A DNA stretch of 37,959 bases from a virus. The notes beneath the pieces are model-generated. The model was not told the origin of the DNA and did not search any database. It saw only the letters and a list, made by a program, of their open reading frames with translations. Numbering within the stretch: the stretch's first letter is position 1; each line of letters opens with the position of its first letter. A program made the translations under genes and the position numbers. The stretch spans positions 1 through 37,959 of the IMG/VR virus record IMGVR_UViG_3300045999_004574; one strand, written 5' to 3'. Shown in pieces: positions 1 to 7,446 of the stretch.

Positions 1-50
1 TGTGCGGTAAATGCTAGTGCAGATAGCAAGGTAACAATATATTTGAACAT
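1..50 (-). CDS. Exported protein, N-terminal fragment (cut by window edge)
   Basis: The minus strand encodes 16 codons starting MFKYIVTLLSALAFTA before the window ends. Lys3 followed by a hydrophobic run ending in small residues looks like a Sec signal peptide. A strong Shine-Dalgarno (AAAGGAG) lies about 6 nt before the ATG. The rest of the gene, and so its function, is outside the window. The start is well supported by the SD and by the promoter-like sequence upstream. Confidence 0.6.
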   Translation of the reverse strand, partial: MFKYIVTLLSALAFTA

Positions 51-58
51 GATTTCTC

Positions 59-73
59 CTTTGAAGTTCAAAG
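59..73 (-). repeat. Inverted repeat overlapping the SD of the left-edge gene
   Basis: The sequence CTTTGAA-G-TTCAAAG is a perfect 7-bp inverted repeat with a 1-nt spacer. On the minus strand it starts 1 nt after a TAAATA box (75-80), and its 3' arm runs into the AAAGGAG ribosome-binding site. It could be an operator or an RNA hairpin that partly hides the SD. A 1-nt loop cannot form as drawn, so an RNA form would have to open the inner pairs. Confidence 0.45.
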
Positions 74-74
74 T

Positions 75-109
75 TATTTAATTACAATCATGTTACAATT
101 TTGTTACAA
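75..109 (-). promoter_or_regulatory. Promoter region with three 11-bp-phased TTGTAA repeats
   Basis: Read on the minus strand, TTGTAA occurs at 104-109, 93-98 and 82-87, each exactly 11 bp apart, i.e. about one helical turn. The first copy as -35 and TGTAAT (81-86) as -10 are spaced by 17 bp, a reasonable sigma70-type promoter. A TAAATA box (75-80) follows. Whether the phased repeats bind a regulator or simply reflect promoter sequence cannot be told from here. Confidence 0.4.
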
Positions 110-120
110 AGTCATTGCGT

Positions 121-408
121 TTACATCAACATTCTCACAAGACCCACAGTGTCTATTGTGGTCAACAAAAGATAGTTGGCCAGCATGCCGAAACTTTTGC
201 GAGTCCAAGCAGCCCAAGCGTACAAACTACACCCAGCAATCCAAATAGGATACATGTACAGTAGAGGCGGATTGGGGACTGTAGCAGCCATTGCGATGCT
301 GCAACCGATACTAATAGCCCAAGCAACAAGCTCAACGCAAAAACGAGCAGGGTGACTGTGAAAATCATCACGAATCCAGATTAGAGTACTGAGAAATATA
401 TTGTTCAT
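121..408 (-). CDS. Small conserved phage membrane protein
   Basis: The product is a 95-residue protein with a charged N-terminal stretch (IRDDFHSHPARF, residues 12-23), then about three hydrophobic segments (roughly 24-44, 48-68 and 74-94) separated by a WTRKSFGML turn. I associate this pattern (DFxSHPxRF, AATxPN, YPxWI, WTRKSFGML, DTVGL) with small inner-membrane proteins of T4-like environmental phages; the function is unknown. The start overlaps the 3' end of the UV endonuclease gene by 41 nt, so the two are probably co-transcribed. A later start is possible, but the DFHSHP segment argues for keeping the N-terminus. Confidence 0.7.
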   Translation of the reverse strand: MNNIFLSTLIWIRDDFHSHPARFCVELVAWAISIGCSIAMAATVPNPPLLYMYPIWIAGCSLYAWAAWTRKSFGMLANYLLLTTIDTVGLVRMLM

Positions 409-1420
409 AAAGTTGTTGGCTGGCTATGTTCTTGCCTTTGGCTTCAACTTCGATGTCAAAGTCAGTGGTAAAGCCCAGGGCCCAATCGTTTACAGCCACG
501 TTCCAACAGAAATCACTGTGAGCGCGGAGCTTTTGTTTTTTATAACCTCTAGCAAGAAGTTCAGCAAGGTTTGGTCGAACGCTTCGATCATGCCCAACCA
601 AAAGATCTTCGCGGCTAGTAGAAAAGTGCATGCCAGGACGCACACCACGCCAAGACTCACGAACCCGCTGAACGCGATCTTCCTTGGGATCGATGTATTC
701 GCCAGTGTTGATCCAGTGGTGATGAATATCCAGCACAAGAGCGCAATGCTCAGCCACAGCCAAAGTAGTATCCAGACCATTTGATATCTCGTCGTTCTCG
801 ATAGTTATGAGGTTTCTAGCCTCGGGGCTCAATCTCTTGAGTGTGCGCAGAAACTTTTCGGGGCCGCCGCGACCCGACAAGTGAATGTTGATCATGAAAC
901 CATGATCGTGCCAGGTTTGACCATAGCCCATCCAACGAGCCATGTCTGCATGATACTCAAACTCTAGGATACTGCGCTCCACAATACCATCATTTTCACT
1001 GGCCAACACACAAAATTGTCCAGGGTGAAAGCTGAGTCGCACACCCAGGCGTCGAGCAGCATCGCCCACTGGGGCAAAGATTTTTGCACAGTGATCTTGA
1101 ATTTCCTGCCGTTGCCACCAGTCAATCCAGCTAGGTTCAGTATAGCCTTGCAGCATTTCTGATCCCAGCCGCAGCATGCGCCGTTCAGGTGGCAATGTGC
1201 CCACACGCTCCACCATCATCAAGGCAGCACGAGCATTATGGTTCATGATATCCCATTGGCGCTGTTCAGCTTCGTCTTTGTGCTCACGCAGCCAGCGCAT
1301 GGTGGTTGATCGGCCATTGATGTCACGATCCTTGGCGTTGACTTTCATACCGCCAGTTTCGCTGGGATCATTGAGCCATTTGCAACAAAAACCAATACGC
1401 GGAGTAATAGATGTAGTCAT
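368..1420 (-). CDS. uvsE: UV-damage endonuclease (UvsE/UVDE family)
   Basis: The product is a 350-residue TIM-barrel endonuclease that would nick DNA 5' of pyrimidine dimers and start alternative excision repair. Visible family features are RIGFCCKW near the N-terminus, LRLGSEM, the metal-ligand segments SFHPGQF, MINIHLSGRGG, ITIENDE, LDIHHHW and AHSDF, and a C-terminal DIEVEAKGK carrying the last Glu and conserved Lys. The length fits the family. I start at the MTTSITPR methionine rather than six codons upstream, because the TATAAT of a consensus promoter lies between the two and because the family begins near RIGF. There is no SD before this start. Position 1420 coincides with the predicted transcription start, so the mRNA may be leaderless. 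Confidence 0.93.
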   Translation of the reverse strand: MTTSITPRIGFCCKWLNDPSETGGMKVNAKDRDINGRSTTMRWLREHKDEAEQRQWDIMNHNARAALMMVERVGTLPPERRMLRLGSEMLQGYTEPSWIDWWQRQEIQDHCAKIFAPVGDAARRLGVRLSFHPGQFCVLASENDGIVERSILEFEYHADMARWMGYGQTWHDHGFMINIHLSGRGGPEKFLRTLKRLSPEARNLITIENDEISNGLDTTLAVAEHCALVLDIHHHWINTGEYIDPKEDRVQRVRESWRGVRPGMHFSTSREDLLVGHDRSVRPNLAELLARGYKKQKLRAHSDFCWNVAVNDWALGFTTDFDIEVEAKGKNIASQQLYEQYISQYSNLDS

Positions 1421-1455
1421 GCTGTAATTATACAGCATTTGTGAATATTCGTCAA
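1419..1455 (-). promoter_or_regulatory. uvsE promoter with palindrome over the -10
   Basis: On the minus strand, TTGACG (1450-1455), a 17-bp spacer and TATAAT (1427-1432) form a near-consensus sigma70 promoter. A palindrome with 8-bp arms, ATGCTGTA and TACAGCAT around a 4-bp centre (1419-1438), covers the -10 and the start codon. It contains CTG-N8-CAG. The betaproteobacterial and E. coli LexA box is CTG-N10-CAG, so this resembles an SOS operator but is 2 bp too short. The -35 overlaps the stop codon of the amidinotransferase gene. Confidence 0.7.
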
Positions 1456-2369
1456 CCGCGTTCTAAATCCAATGTTACACAATGGAAACCTCCGCCCAGT
1501 GTGCGACTATGACGTAGTTCCATGGGGATAACTTCAAATTGGTAAGCACGAAGTGTTCGGATCAATTCGGTTTGGTGCCGATCACAAATCACAGTGTTGG
1601 GATCTACCACCAACAGGTTCATTGCTATCCATTTTGATGCGTATGGATACTGGTAAAAATCCTGTGCTACCACGTCATTGATCCAAATCTTGTGCCATCC
1701 ATCAAACACCTGGGGTACATTATCAAAATTCACGCGACTGGAATTCAACATCACCAAGCCTTCTCGCAATGGTACAATAGTTGAATCAATATGCACACCA
1801 GCATAAAAATTACATAATTCAATTTTGACGCCGGGAAACACACTACACAACCATTCATAGGCTTTGCGATTGCCCGAAGCTGATTCCAAAAACAGCATTT
1901 TATCTCCCAGTCGACAAACATTGGCTGCATCCAAAATCATACCTTCGTGTCTGGGCATGAAATGGTAATTCTCTGCTTCGTCCACGATGTCATGGTAACA
2001 TTGTAGTTCCATGTCTCTGCAGGGATACATCATGGCAGGGTTCACAATGGTAGAACCGTACACCAGGAGTCTGTCACGTGGACAATAGTTGTACATACCG
2101 TCGTGAACTTGAAAGTTGAGTGGATCTGGGCGTACAACTTCTACGCCCAAACTCATCAGTGTGGTTGCTAGACTATCTAGGTCTTGGTTGGTTTCATCAA
2201 TAATCTTTTGGGGCACTGGTCCACGTGGAACAGGTGTTTCTCGCCAAGTAGTCTTTTCACCTTCTCGAGAGAACACAGGGTCGTTTACAGGCCAATTGGC
2301 ATCAGTAGCCGAGCCTACTACTATGCGTTTTAATGGACTCCACTCGTTGTAACTATTGATCATACCCAT
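1452..2369 (-). CDS. Arginine:amine amidinotransferase (AGAT/StrB-like)
   Basis: The product is a 305-residue protein of the amidinotransferase fold. Family members move the amidino group from L-arginine to an amine such as glycine or an inosamine phosphate, giving ornithine and a guanidino product. The N-terminal NSYNEWSPLKRIVVGSA motif, CPRD (96-99), DAAN (Asp147), HID (His193) and GGGFHC (Cys297) are in family order. Asp147, His193 and Cys297 match the AGAT catalytic triad. The acceptor cannot be predicted. The start overlaps the oxygenase gene by 10 nt (an internal ATG two codons on would reduce this). It sits between a 2OG oxygenase and a UV endonuclease, in line with UDP-sugar dehydrogenase, which suggests a small-molecule or glycan-modifying pathway. 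Confidence 0.85.
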   Translation of the reverse strand: MGMINSYNEWSPLKRIVVGSATDANWPVNDPVFSREGEKTTWRETPVPRGPVPQKIIDETNQDLDSLATTLMSLGVEVVRPDPLNFQVHDGMYNYCPRDRLLVYGSTIVNPAMMYPCRDMELQCYHDIVDEAENYHFMPRHEGMILDAANVCRLGDKMLFLESASGNRKAYEWLCSVFPGVKIELCNFYAGVHIDSTIVPLREGLVMLNSSRVNFDNVPQVFDGWHKIWINDVVAQDFYQYPYASKWIAMNLLVVDPNTVICDRHQTELIRTLRAYQFEVIPMELRHSRTLGGGFHCVTLDLERG

Positions 2370-2878
2370 CCTGTAATTTGTAGTGTATACCTTGGTTCTA
2401 CACCAAGATTAGCAGCCATGTGTGGCATATCATACTGCCACTCGACTACGTCACCCGCTTGCCAATTCACCTTTGGCAGATTATTGTATTCAGCATAGTG
2501 ACCGGGTTTCCAGTTTTCCAAAAATATCACAGCTCTGCGTATGCGATGTTCTTGGCCTTGCAATCGAAATATCTGTATGTAACGCAGATACAAATCTTGA
2601 TGAGTTGGAAGAACAGTTCCGGTGTTCATTCTGTAGTAACTGGTACCAATGTTTTTCCAGCCCATCTCTGTGTAAATATCAAGAAAACGTTGATTCCAAC
2701 TGGGCTGAGGACTGCGCATATCGCACATGTCACCGGTGAATTTTTCTGAGTAACCTTGACTCAGCCAACGTTGGATGTTGGCAACATCATTAAACTGCTC
2801 GTGTTTGTAATCGAGATCTTTGTACTCGTTGTTCCAGAATTTTGGAATGTTATATTTGAGTATTTCTTGTGTTTCCAT
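2360..2878 (-). CDS. Fe(II)/2-oxoglutarate-dependent oxygenase-like protein
   Basis: The 172-residue protein has the double-stranded beta-helix signature of 2OG oxygenases: His93-x-Asp95 in LPTHQD, a distal His153 in MPHMAANLG, and Arg163 in PRYTLQITG as the likely 2OG carboxylate ligand. It resembles the compact aspartyl/prolyl hydroxylase-type enzymes common in phage genomes. The substrate is unknown. The gene overlaps the dehydrogenase upstream by 29 nt and the amidinotransferase downstream by 10 nt, so all three are probably translated from one mRNA. Confidence 0.75.
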   Translation of the reverse strand: METQEILKYNIPKFWNNEYKDLDYKHEQFNDVANIQRWLSQGYSEKFTGDMCDMRSPQPSWNQRFLDIYTEMGWKNIGTSYYRMNTGTVLPTHQDLYLRYIQIFRLQGQEHRIRRAVIFLENWKPGHYAEYNNLPKVNWQAGDVVEWQYDMPHMAANLGVEPRYTLQITGWV

Positions 2879-4094
2879 AGTGTATTATTGTAAGCCCATC
2901 AATAGATGGAAGTTTGCGCCAAGGGTCAACAATGACTGAAGAACGAGGTATAGCGCAGTACGGCATGGTAGCAGTTTGCCCTTCAATATAGCTGTAAGTG
3001 ATCTGACGATCATGGGCCCACAGTATCACTGATGGTTGTTGTAACTCTGCAATCACGTCGATTTGATTGTCTGCTAGTGGATCAAGGTATTTGACATCCA
3101 GGCCAGCCTGTTTGACGTAGTGTCCAATCAAGGTAGAGTAAGACCCAATACAATAAGGCACATCGGGCTTGTAGGCTTTGCCGTGTATGACCACCTCCAT
3201 GTTGTGCTGTGATGCCTGCGCCACCAAGAAGTCAGCAAGATTTCTAGCTTGTATTTCTCTGGCATGCATCACTGTGTCAAACAAGTCGTAACCAAGGTTG
3301 TATTCTTTGGCCAACCAACGCAGAGCAATGTTGTCACGTGGATGGCAAGCACCAGCATCACCCATGCCTGCGGTCATGTACTTGGATCCCATGATGCGCA
3401 TGGTGCTGCGAGCCAGGGCATCTGTGACAACGTCAACATTGATATTGCCAATACGCATTGCAAAGTCTTGAATCATGTTCACAAGTCCAATTTTTGCTGA
3501 GATGAATGTGTTGTAGAAAATCTTGATGGCTTCGCACTCGTCCCAGGTGCCAATTTCATAACGCGGATTGTTCTGCATTACTGTGTCATACAATTCACGC
3601 AGTTCGCCAGCCAGGGCCGTGGGGTTTCCATCTTCGGTGCCAATCATGATCATTTCAGGATTGACCATGTCCCACTTCACAGAACCCATGGCAATTAGAT
3701 AAGGATTGTATAAAAATTGGTGCTGTCTAGCCAGTCTAGGTACAAACTCGCGACGTGTTGTGCCCGGTAATACTGTGGAGATTAACACAACTTTTTTGGA
3801 CTCCCGGGCGTGTAGATTGATTTTGTTGATGGCATCAATCACAGCTTCGTATCCAAAGTCCCGGGGTTCCAAATGACTACTTGGCTCAGCACCATCATAT
3901 CCTTCGGCATGCGGGGTTGGCACAGCAACAAAGATCCACTCACTTTGGTTTATTAACTCATCAATATCACAAATTTTGATCAAGTTGCTAGAGCGCGGGT
4001 AAATATCGTAACCTCTGACTTCATGCTTTTCTGCCATGACTTCAGCACAATCAAGACCCAGTTTGCCAATTCCAATAAAACCAATTTTTTTCAT
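2850..4094 (-). CDS. UDP-glucose/GDP-mannose dehydrogenase family protein
   Basis: The 414-residue protein would oxidise a nucleotide sugar to its uronic acid with NAD. The N-terminal Rossmann motif is GFIGIGKLG (5-13). A central helical part with KIFYNTFISAKIG (191-203) matches the dimerisation/active-site helix, and Cys250 in GACHPRDN is the predicted catalytic thiol in place of the usual GSCFPKD. The C-terminal GKAYKPD (305-311) is the family's third domain. The start codon abuts that of the divergent glycosyltransferase-like gene with no base between them. Which sugar is used cannot be said. Confidence 0.85.
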   Translation of the reverse strand: MKKIGFIGIGKLGLDCAEVMAEKHEVRGYDIYPRSSNLIKICDIDELINQSEWIFVAVPTPHAEGYDGAEPSSHLEPRDFGYEAVIDAINKINLHARESKKVVLISTVLPGTTRREFVPRLARQHQFLYNPYLIAMGSVKWDMVNPEMIMIGTEDGNPTALAGELRELYDTVMQNNPRYEIGTWDECEAIKIFYNTFISAKIGLVNMIQDFAMRIGNINVDVVTDALARSTMRIMGSKYMTAGMGDAGACHPRDNIALRWLAKEYNLGYDLFDTVMHAREIQARNLADFLVAQASQHNMEVVIHGKAYKPDVPYCIGSYSTLIGHYVKQAGLDVKYLDPLADNQIDVIAELQQPSVILWAHDRQITYSYIEGQTATMPYCAIPRSSVIVDPWRKLPSIDGLTIIHYGNTRNTQI

Positions 4095-5411
4095 ATGAGT
4101 GTGCCTTTAGACAGATTGTACAATTTTCTTTTTGACATTGCAAATCGCGATGACCTACTAATTTATCGGTTTTTCCCGCATGGATCAAGAAATCTAGATG
4201 ATCTCAAAGATCCGTTTCCACTGCGGCCCGAGCAATCTTGGTTCGAAGTTATGACCATGCCATGCATGATATTTCATGATCAAGAACCCTTGATGTATTA
4301 CTTGTATAACAAAAATGATTTTAAAAATTGTGTAGAAAAGAATAGAGACCCTCTCTGGCCCAAGGCACTGATAGATGTTGTATCAAACCTGCATTTGCGA
4401 GCATGTGTACGTGCCACAACAAATGCTTATGATCAAACGTTATTGTGTCATTCTGAGAAAAACAGCCGGGATCTTGAACTTTATCAACAGCATGGATTTA
4501 TTGGAGTATACTACTGGTGTCACGCTTTGTTGGCTAGAGATTGGTATAGGTATGCTAGAGTAGACCCAACGTTAGCAGTAAATTTTGAAAATATTACTCA
4601 TGACTTTTTGATTTACAATCGTGCCTGGAGCGGCACTAGAGAGTATCGTTTGGCTTTGGTAGAAATGCTAGCCAATAATGATTTAATATCTTGTTGTCGA
4701 ACAACATTCTCTGCGATTGACAACCAGGTGCAGTATACCCAACACAAATTTACCAATCCTGATCTTGCTATCTCTCGTGATGACTTGCATGAACTGTATC
4801 CGGCCAACACACATGCTGCCAGTGCCAGTGCTGACTACTGCGTTGAAGACTATGCTACTACGGCCGTTGAAGTTGTGCTTGAAACATTATTTGATGATCA
4901 GCGGCAACATTTGACTGAAAAAGTGTTACGTCCAATTGCCTGCGGTCGTCCATTTATGCTGGCAGCCACCCCAGGTAGTTTACAGTATTTAAAACAATAT
5001 GGATTTGAGACTTTTGATGGATTGATTGACGAAACATATGATACTATAGAGGATCCTCAACAACGACTCAAAGCAATAGTTCAAGAAATCAAAAGAATCA
5101 CTTCCCTGAACAATAGTCAAAAAAAATTGTTATGGGTTGAACTGTACAAAATCTCCGAACGCAACAAACAATTGTTTTTTAGTGATGAATGGCACCAGCA
5201 AATTGTGAAAGAATTCAAAGATAATTTTGATTTGGCTGCAAGCCAACTAACTGTGTCGGGGAAATATCAAGATGCCCTAGATCAAATAGCATTGAGTAAT
5301 GATCCTGAGATGTTGCGTTGGAGAGACCATAAACGTCCCGGAATGCCAACATCAACAGATCGTGAAAGACTTGCACGTTGGATACAACAACATCAGTCTC
5401 AGAGATCATAG
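4095..5411 (+). CDS. Glycosyltransferase-like protein
   Basis: The product is 438 residues from the ATG at 4095. I rejected an upstream in-frame ATG because it lies inside the opposite gene. The N-terminal half contains MIFHDQEPL. The C-terminal half has LTEKVLRPIACGRPF, then a GSLQYLKQYGFETF stretch and IDETYD, a pattern typical of the nucleotide-sugar-binding end of fucosyltransferase-like and phage glycosyltransferases. No SD is visible. Its position back-to-back with the UDP-sugar dehydrogenase supports a sugar-transfer role, but donor and acceptor are unknown. This family call is by pattern only. Confidence 0.6.
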   Translation: MSVPLDRLYNFLFDIANRDDLLIYRFFPHGSRNLDDLKDPFPLRPEQSWFEVMTMPCMIFHDQEPLMYYLYNKNDFKNCVEKNRDPLWPKALIDVVSNLHLRACVRATTNAYDQTLLCHSEKNSRDLELYQQHGFIGVYYWCHALLARDWYRYARVDPTLAVNFENITHDFLIYNRAWSGTREYRLALVEMLANNDLISCCRTTFSAIDNQVQYTQHKFTNPDLAISRDDLHELYPANTHAASASADYCVEDYATTAVEVVLETLFDDQRQHLTEKVLRPIACGRPFMLAATPGSLQYLKQYGFETFDGLIDETYDTIEDPQQRLKAIVQEIKRITSLNNSQKKLLWVELYKISERNKQLFFSDEWHQQIVKEFKDNFDLAASQLTVSGKYQDALDQIALSNDPEMLRWRDHKRPGMPTSTDRERLARWIQQHQSQRS

Positions 5412-5412
5412 C

Positions 5413-5772
5413 CTATACAGTATCTTTCACTATGGTTGCAGTCCAATCACTTGGTACACCGTTTTCTTTATGTTGCTTGACACGATTTAGTAAGTCTGTG
5501 TAGAACGTATCAATCTCACCATTCCATTTGCCCGTCAATCCCGCAATTGCTTGCTCACAATAGTTCCAGTGTTGGTTGCGGTAGGCTGCTATTAAATCCG
5601 CATGAATCTTTTTGTGTGCTTCCATGTTGGCAAATTCATCCATGGCCATTTTTTCAACCAAACAATAAGCAGTGAACGTTTGATCGCCGCCTACTGTGCT
5701 AAAAGTGTCTAGCTCTAGTACGGTATAACAGTCAGGTATTTGTTTTGCTGAGTCGCCAAATATAATGTTCAT
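5413..5772 (-). CDS. Conserved phage protein of unknown function
   Basis: The product is 119 residues, mostly alpha-helical by eye, with no signal peptide or membrane segment. It begins MNIIFGDSAKQIPDCYTVLELDTF and carries a Trp-rich central part (HWNYCEQAIAGLTGKW). A good SD (AAAGGA) precedes the start. Its stop lies 1 nt from the stop of the convergent glycosyltransferase-like gene. I recognise it only as a type of small protein seen in T4-like environmental phages. Confidence 0.65.
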   Translation of the reverse strand: MNIIFGDSAKQIPDCYTVLELDTFSTVGGDQTFTAYCLVEKMAMDEFANMEAHKKIHADLIAAYRNQHWNYCEQAIAGLTGKWNGEIDTFYTDLLNRVKQHKENGVPSDWTATIVKDTV

Positions 5773-5784
5773 TGTGTTTCCTTT

Positions 5785-5790
5785 TAAATA
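5785..5790 (+). promoter_or_regulatory. TAAATA box, possible late promoter
   Basis: A TAAATA lies 6 nt before the ATG of the phosphoesterase gene, which has no SD. If it works as a T4-type late -10, transcription would start at or next to the ATG. The 24-nt gap shared with the divergent gene leaves little room for any other promoter. Confidence 0.35.
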
Positions 5791-5796
5791 TGTATC

Positions 5797-6588
5797 ATGA
5801 GCCTAGCATTTGATTTAATTTCTGATTTACACGTTGAAACTTGGTCCGCAGATTTTGATTGGACTTATCAAGCTACCAGTCCAGTATGTATTGTTGCAGG
5901 AGACGTATGCCAAGACCGAGACGTGTTGGTTCGCACACTCAAACACCTAGGCAAGTGTTACCAAGCCGTGTTTTACATCGACGGCAACGATGAACACCAC
6001 GAACGATTGGAAGATATTGGCCATAGCTACACCGATCTAGCTCGCCGACTGCGCCGAATTCCCAATGTGGTATATCTACAAGACAATGTGGTCATAGTGG
6101 ATAATGTTGCAATTTTGGGCACCAATGGTTGGTGGGGTTTTGATTTTGATCTTGGTATTGATGCTGAACAGTCTGCGCTGTGGAGCCAAGAACGTTACAA
6201 TATCACCGGCCTGGCCACCAAGGGTATTGCTAGAATGAGCAATACTGATGCCAGTTATATGTTGAGCAGTGTCAGCAGGTTACAAACTCACAAAGATGTA
6301 AAAAAGATCGTCATGGTTACCCATACGGTACCGGACCCTGCGCTGATTGCACATGACATAGAACTTGACGGCAGCATGCAATTCAACACCATGGGCAACC
6401 GACTCATGATGCAGGCCGCTGCTGTGGACACTGAAAACAAAATACACACATGGTGTTTTGGTCACTACCATGGCAGTGTGGACCAACTGCGAGGCGGCAT
6501 TCGCTTTGTCAACAACTGCCGCGGGAGAGGCAATACACCGCATGTCAAATCAGTGTATTATCCCAAGAGAATAGTTGTGGATTTTTAA
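5797..6588 (+). CDS. Calcineurin-like metallophosphoesterase
   Basis: The 263-residue protein has the metallophosphoesterase motifs in order: Asp10-x-His12 (SDLHVE), AGDV, a GNDEHH segment in place of GNHE, VTHT and a C-terminal GHYHG. These residues bind two metal ions in phosphodiesterases and phosphatases of this fold. The protein is cytoplasmic by sequence. Its substrate (nucleic acid end, cyclic nucleotide or phosphoprotein) cannot be inferred. Its 3' end overlaps the convergent clpS gene by 4 nt. Confidence 0.85.
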   Translation: MSLAFDLISDLHVETWSADFDWTYQATSPVCIVAGDVCQDRDVLVRTLKHLGKCYQAVFYIDGNDEHHERLEDIGHSYTDLARRLRRIPNVVYLQDNVVIVDNVAILGTNGWWGFDFDLGIDAEQSALWSQERYNITGLATKGIARMSNTDASYMLSSVSRLQTHKDVKKIVMVTHTVPDPALIAHDIELDGSMQFNTMGNRLMMQAAAVDTENKIHTWCFGHYHGSVDQLRGGIRFVNNCRGRGNTPHVKSVYYPKRIVVDF

Positions 6589-6896
6589 GTCACGCTTTCA
6601 GGCTCAACTCTGATCTGCAACGGGTAGTTTTGAGCTCGTGCCAGCATGGTCACTTCAACGCCTTTTTGTTCGGCAATTTCGTAGGGCAACACTGCCACAC
6701 AAGCTGACCCTTCTTCGTGAATGTCTTTTGTGATGGTTTCAGCAGTTTCTACGTTGTAATCAAAATACTCCATCAGTGTTTCCACCACAAATTCATATGT
6801 GGTTTGATTATCATTGAGATATACAACACGGTACATGGGCGGTTCTTTTAAGTCTTCAGCAGGCTTGATTCGTGTTCTTGTATCGCTCTGTGCCAT
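6585..6896 (-). CDS. clpS: ClpS-like N-degron adaptor
   Basis: The 103-residue protein matches ClpS: PPMYRVVYLND (19-29), EFVVETLMEYF (35-45), KDIHEEG (57-63) with His60, and the C-terminal AEQKGVEVTMLARAQNYPL helix. ClpS delivers N-end-rule substrates to ClpA-type unfoldases. Asn28, Asp29 and His60 of the amino-terminus-binding pocket are kept, but the next acidic residue is Asn30 and the usual gatekeeper Met position is Tyr34, so substrate choice may differ. It lies downstream of hsp20 and in the same neighbourhood as clpX. Translation starts after an AAGGAA site. Confidence 0.9.
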   Translation of the reverse strand: MAQSDTRTRIKPAEDLKEPPMYRVVYLNDNQTTYEFVVETLMEYFDYNVETAETITKDIHEEGSACVAVLPYEIAEQKGVEVTMLARAQNYPLQIRVEPESVT

Positions 6897-6913
6897 TTCA
6901 GTTCCTTGTTGTT

Positions 6914-6944
6914 CAGTAGCGGCACTGTGCCGCTACTGTATTTA
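6914..6944 (-). promoter_or_regulatory. TAAATA box plus 11-bp-arm hairpin before clpS
   Basis: Inverted repeat CAGTAGCGGCA-CTG-TGCCGCTACTG (6914-6938) has perfect 11-bp arms and a 3-nt loop. On the minus strand it starts directly after TAAATA (6939-6944). No U-run follows on either strand, so a simple terminator is unlikely. It may be a 5' mRNA hairpin, an operator, or a processing site between hsp20 and clpS. Confidence 0.6.
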
Positions 6945-6954
6945 CGCTATTATA

Positions 6955-7413
6955 TTAGGAAGCGTAGGTGATAGCAATAGTTTTAGGCTTGGCTTCCTCA
7001 GGTACTTCACGTTTTAAGTGAATGCTGAGAATACCCAGTTCAAGGTGTGCATTGCTGATTTCCACATGATCCGCAAGTTGAAATTCTCTGCGGAAGCTTC
7101 TTTCGCTAATGCCCTTGTGCAGGTATTTTGCAGTGGCATCTTCATTGTCAACTGATTCACGACTGTGCCTGCCTTCAATGACCAATAGATTTTTGTCCTT
7201 GGTCACTGTGAGGTTGTCGTGCGCAAAACCAGCCACAGCCAAGCTGATCATGTACTCGTCGTCTGCAACTTGTACAATGTCGTAGGGTGGATAGTTTGAG
7301 CTGGATTGTTGAGCACTCACACGCATGAGCTCATCAAATACGTTATCAAAGCCGATACCAAATTTGGTGAGTGCAGGAAGGTCGAAAGAACGAAGGGTTA
7401 GAGTTTTTGTCAT
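6955..7413 (-). CDS. hsp20: Small heat-shock protein (Hsp20/IbpA type)
   Basis: The 152-residue chaperone has an alpha-crystallin domain from about YPPYDI (42) to LSIHLKREVPEE (129-140), including the hallmark YLHKGISERSFRREF stretch and the HLELGILSI signature near its end. A C-terminal IAI (I-x-I) motif for oligomer contacts is present. Such proteins hold unfolding proteins without ATP and are frequent in T4-like environmental phages. An AAAGGAG site sits 7 nt before the ATG. A TAAATA box and a strong hairpin precede it. Confidence 0.95.
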   Translation of the reverse strand: MTKTLTLRSFDLPALTKFGIGFDNVFDELMRVSAQQSSSNYPPYDIVQVADDEYMISLAVAGFAHDNLTVTKDKNLLVIEGRHSRESVDNEDATAKYLHKGISERSFRREFQLADHVEISNAHLELGILSIHLKREVPEEAKPKTIAITYAS

Positions 7414-7446
7414 TTGTTTTCTCCTTTATTAAGCAAGATGACTTGT

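Noticed and set aside
401-784. Plus-strand ORF of 127 codons over uvsE
   Set aside because: It is opposite a clear enzyme with all its motifs and has no SD or family pattern, so it is a shadow frame.
1419-1438. Canonical LexA box
   Set aside because: CTG and CAG are 8 bp apart rather than 10, so I call it SOS-like only.
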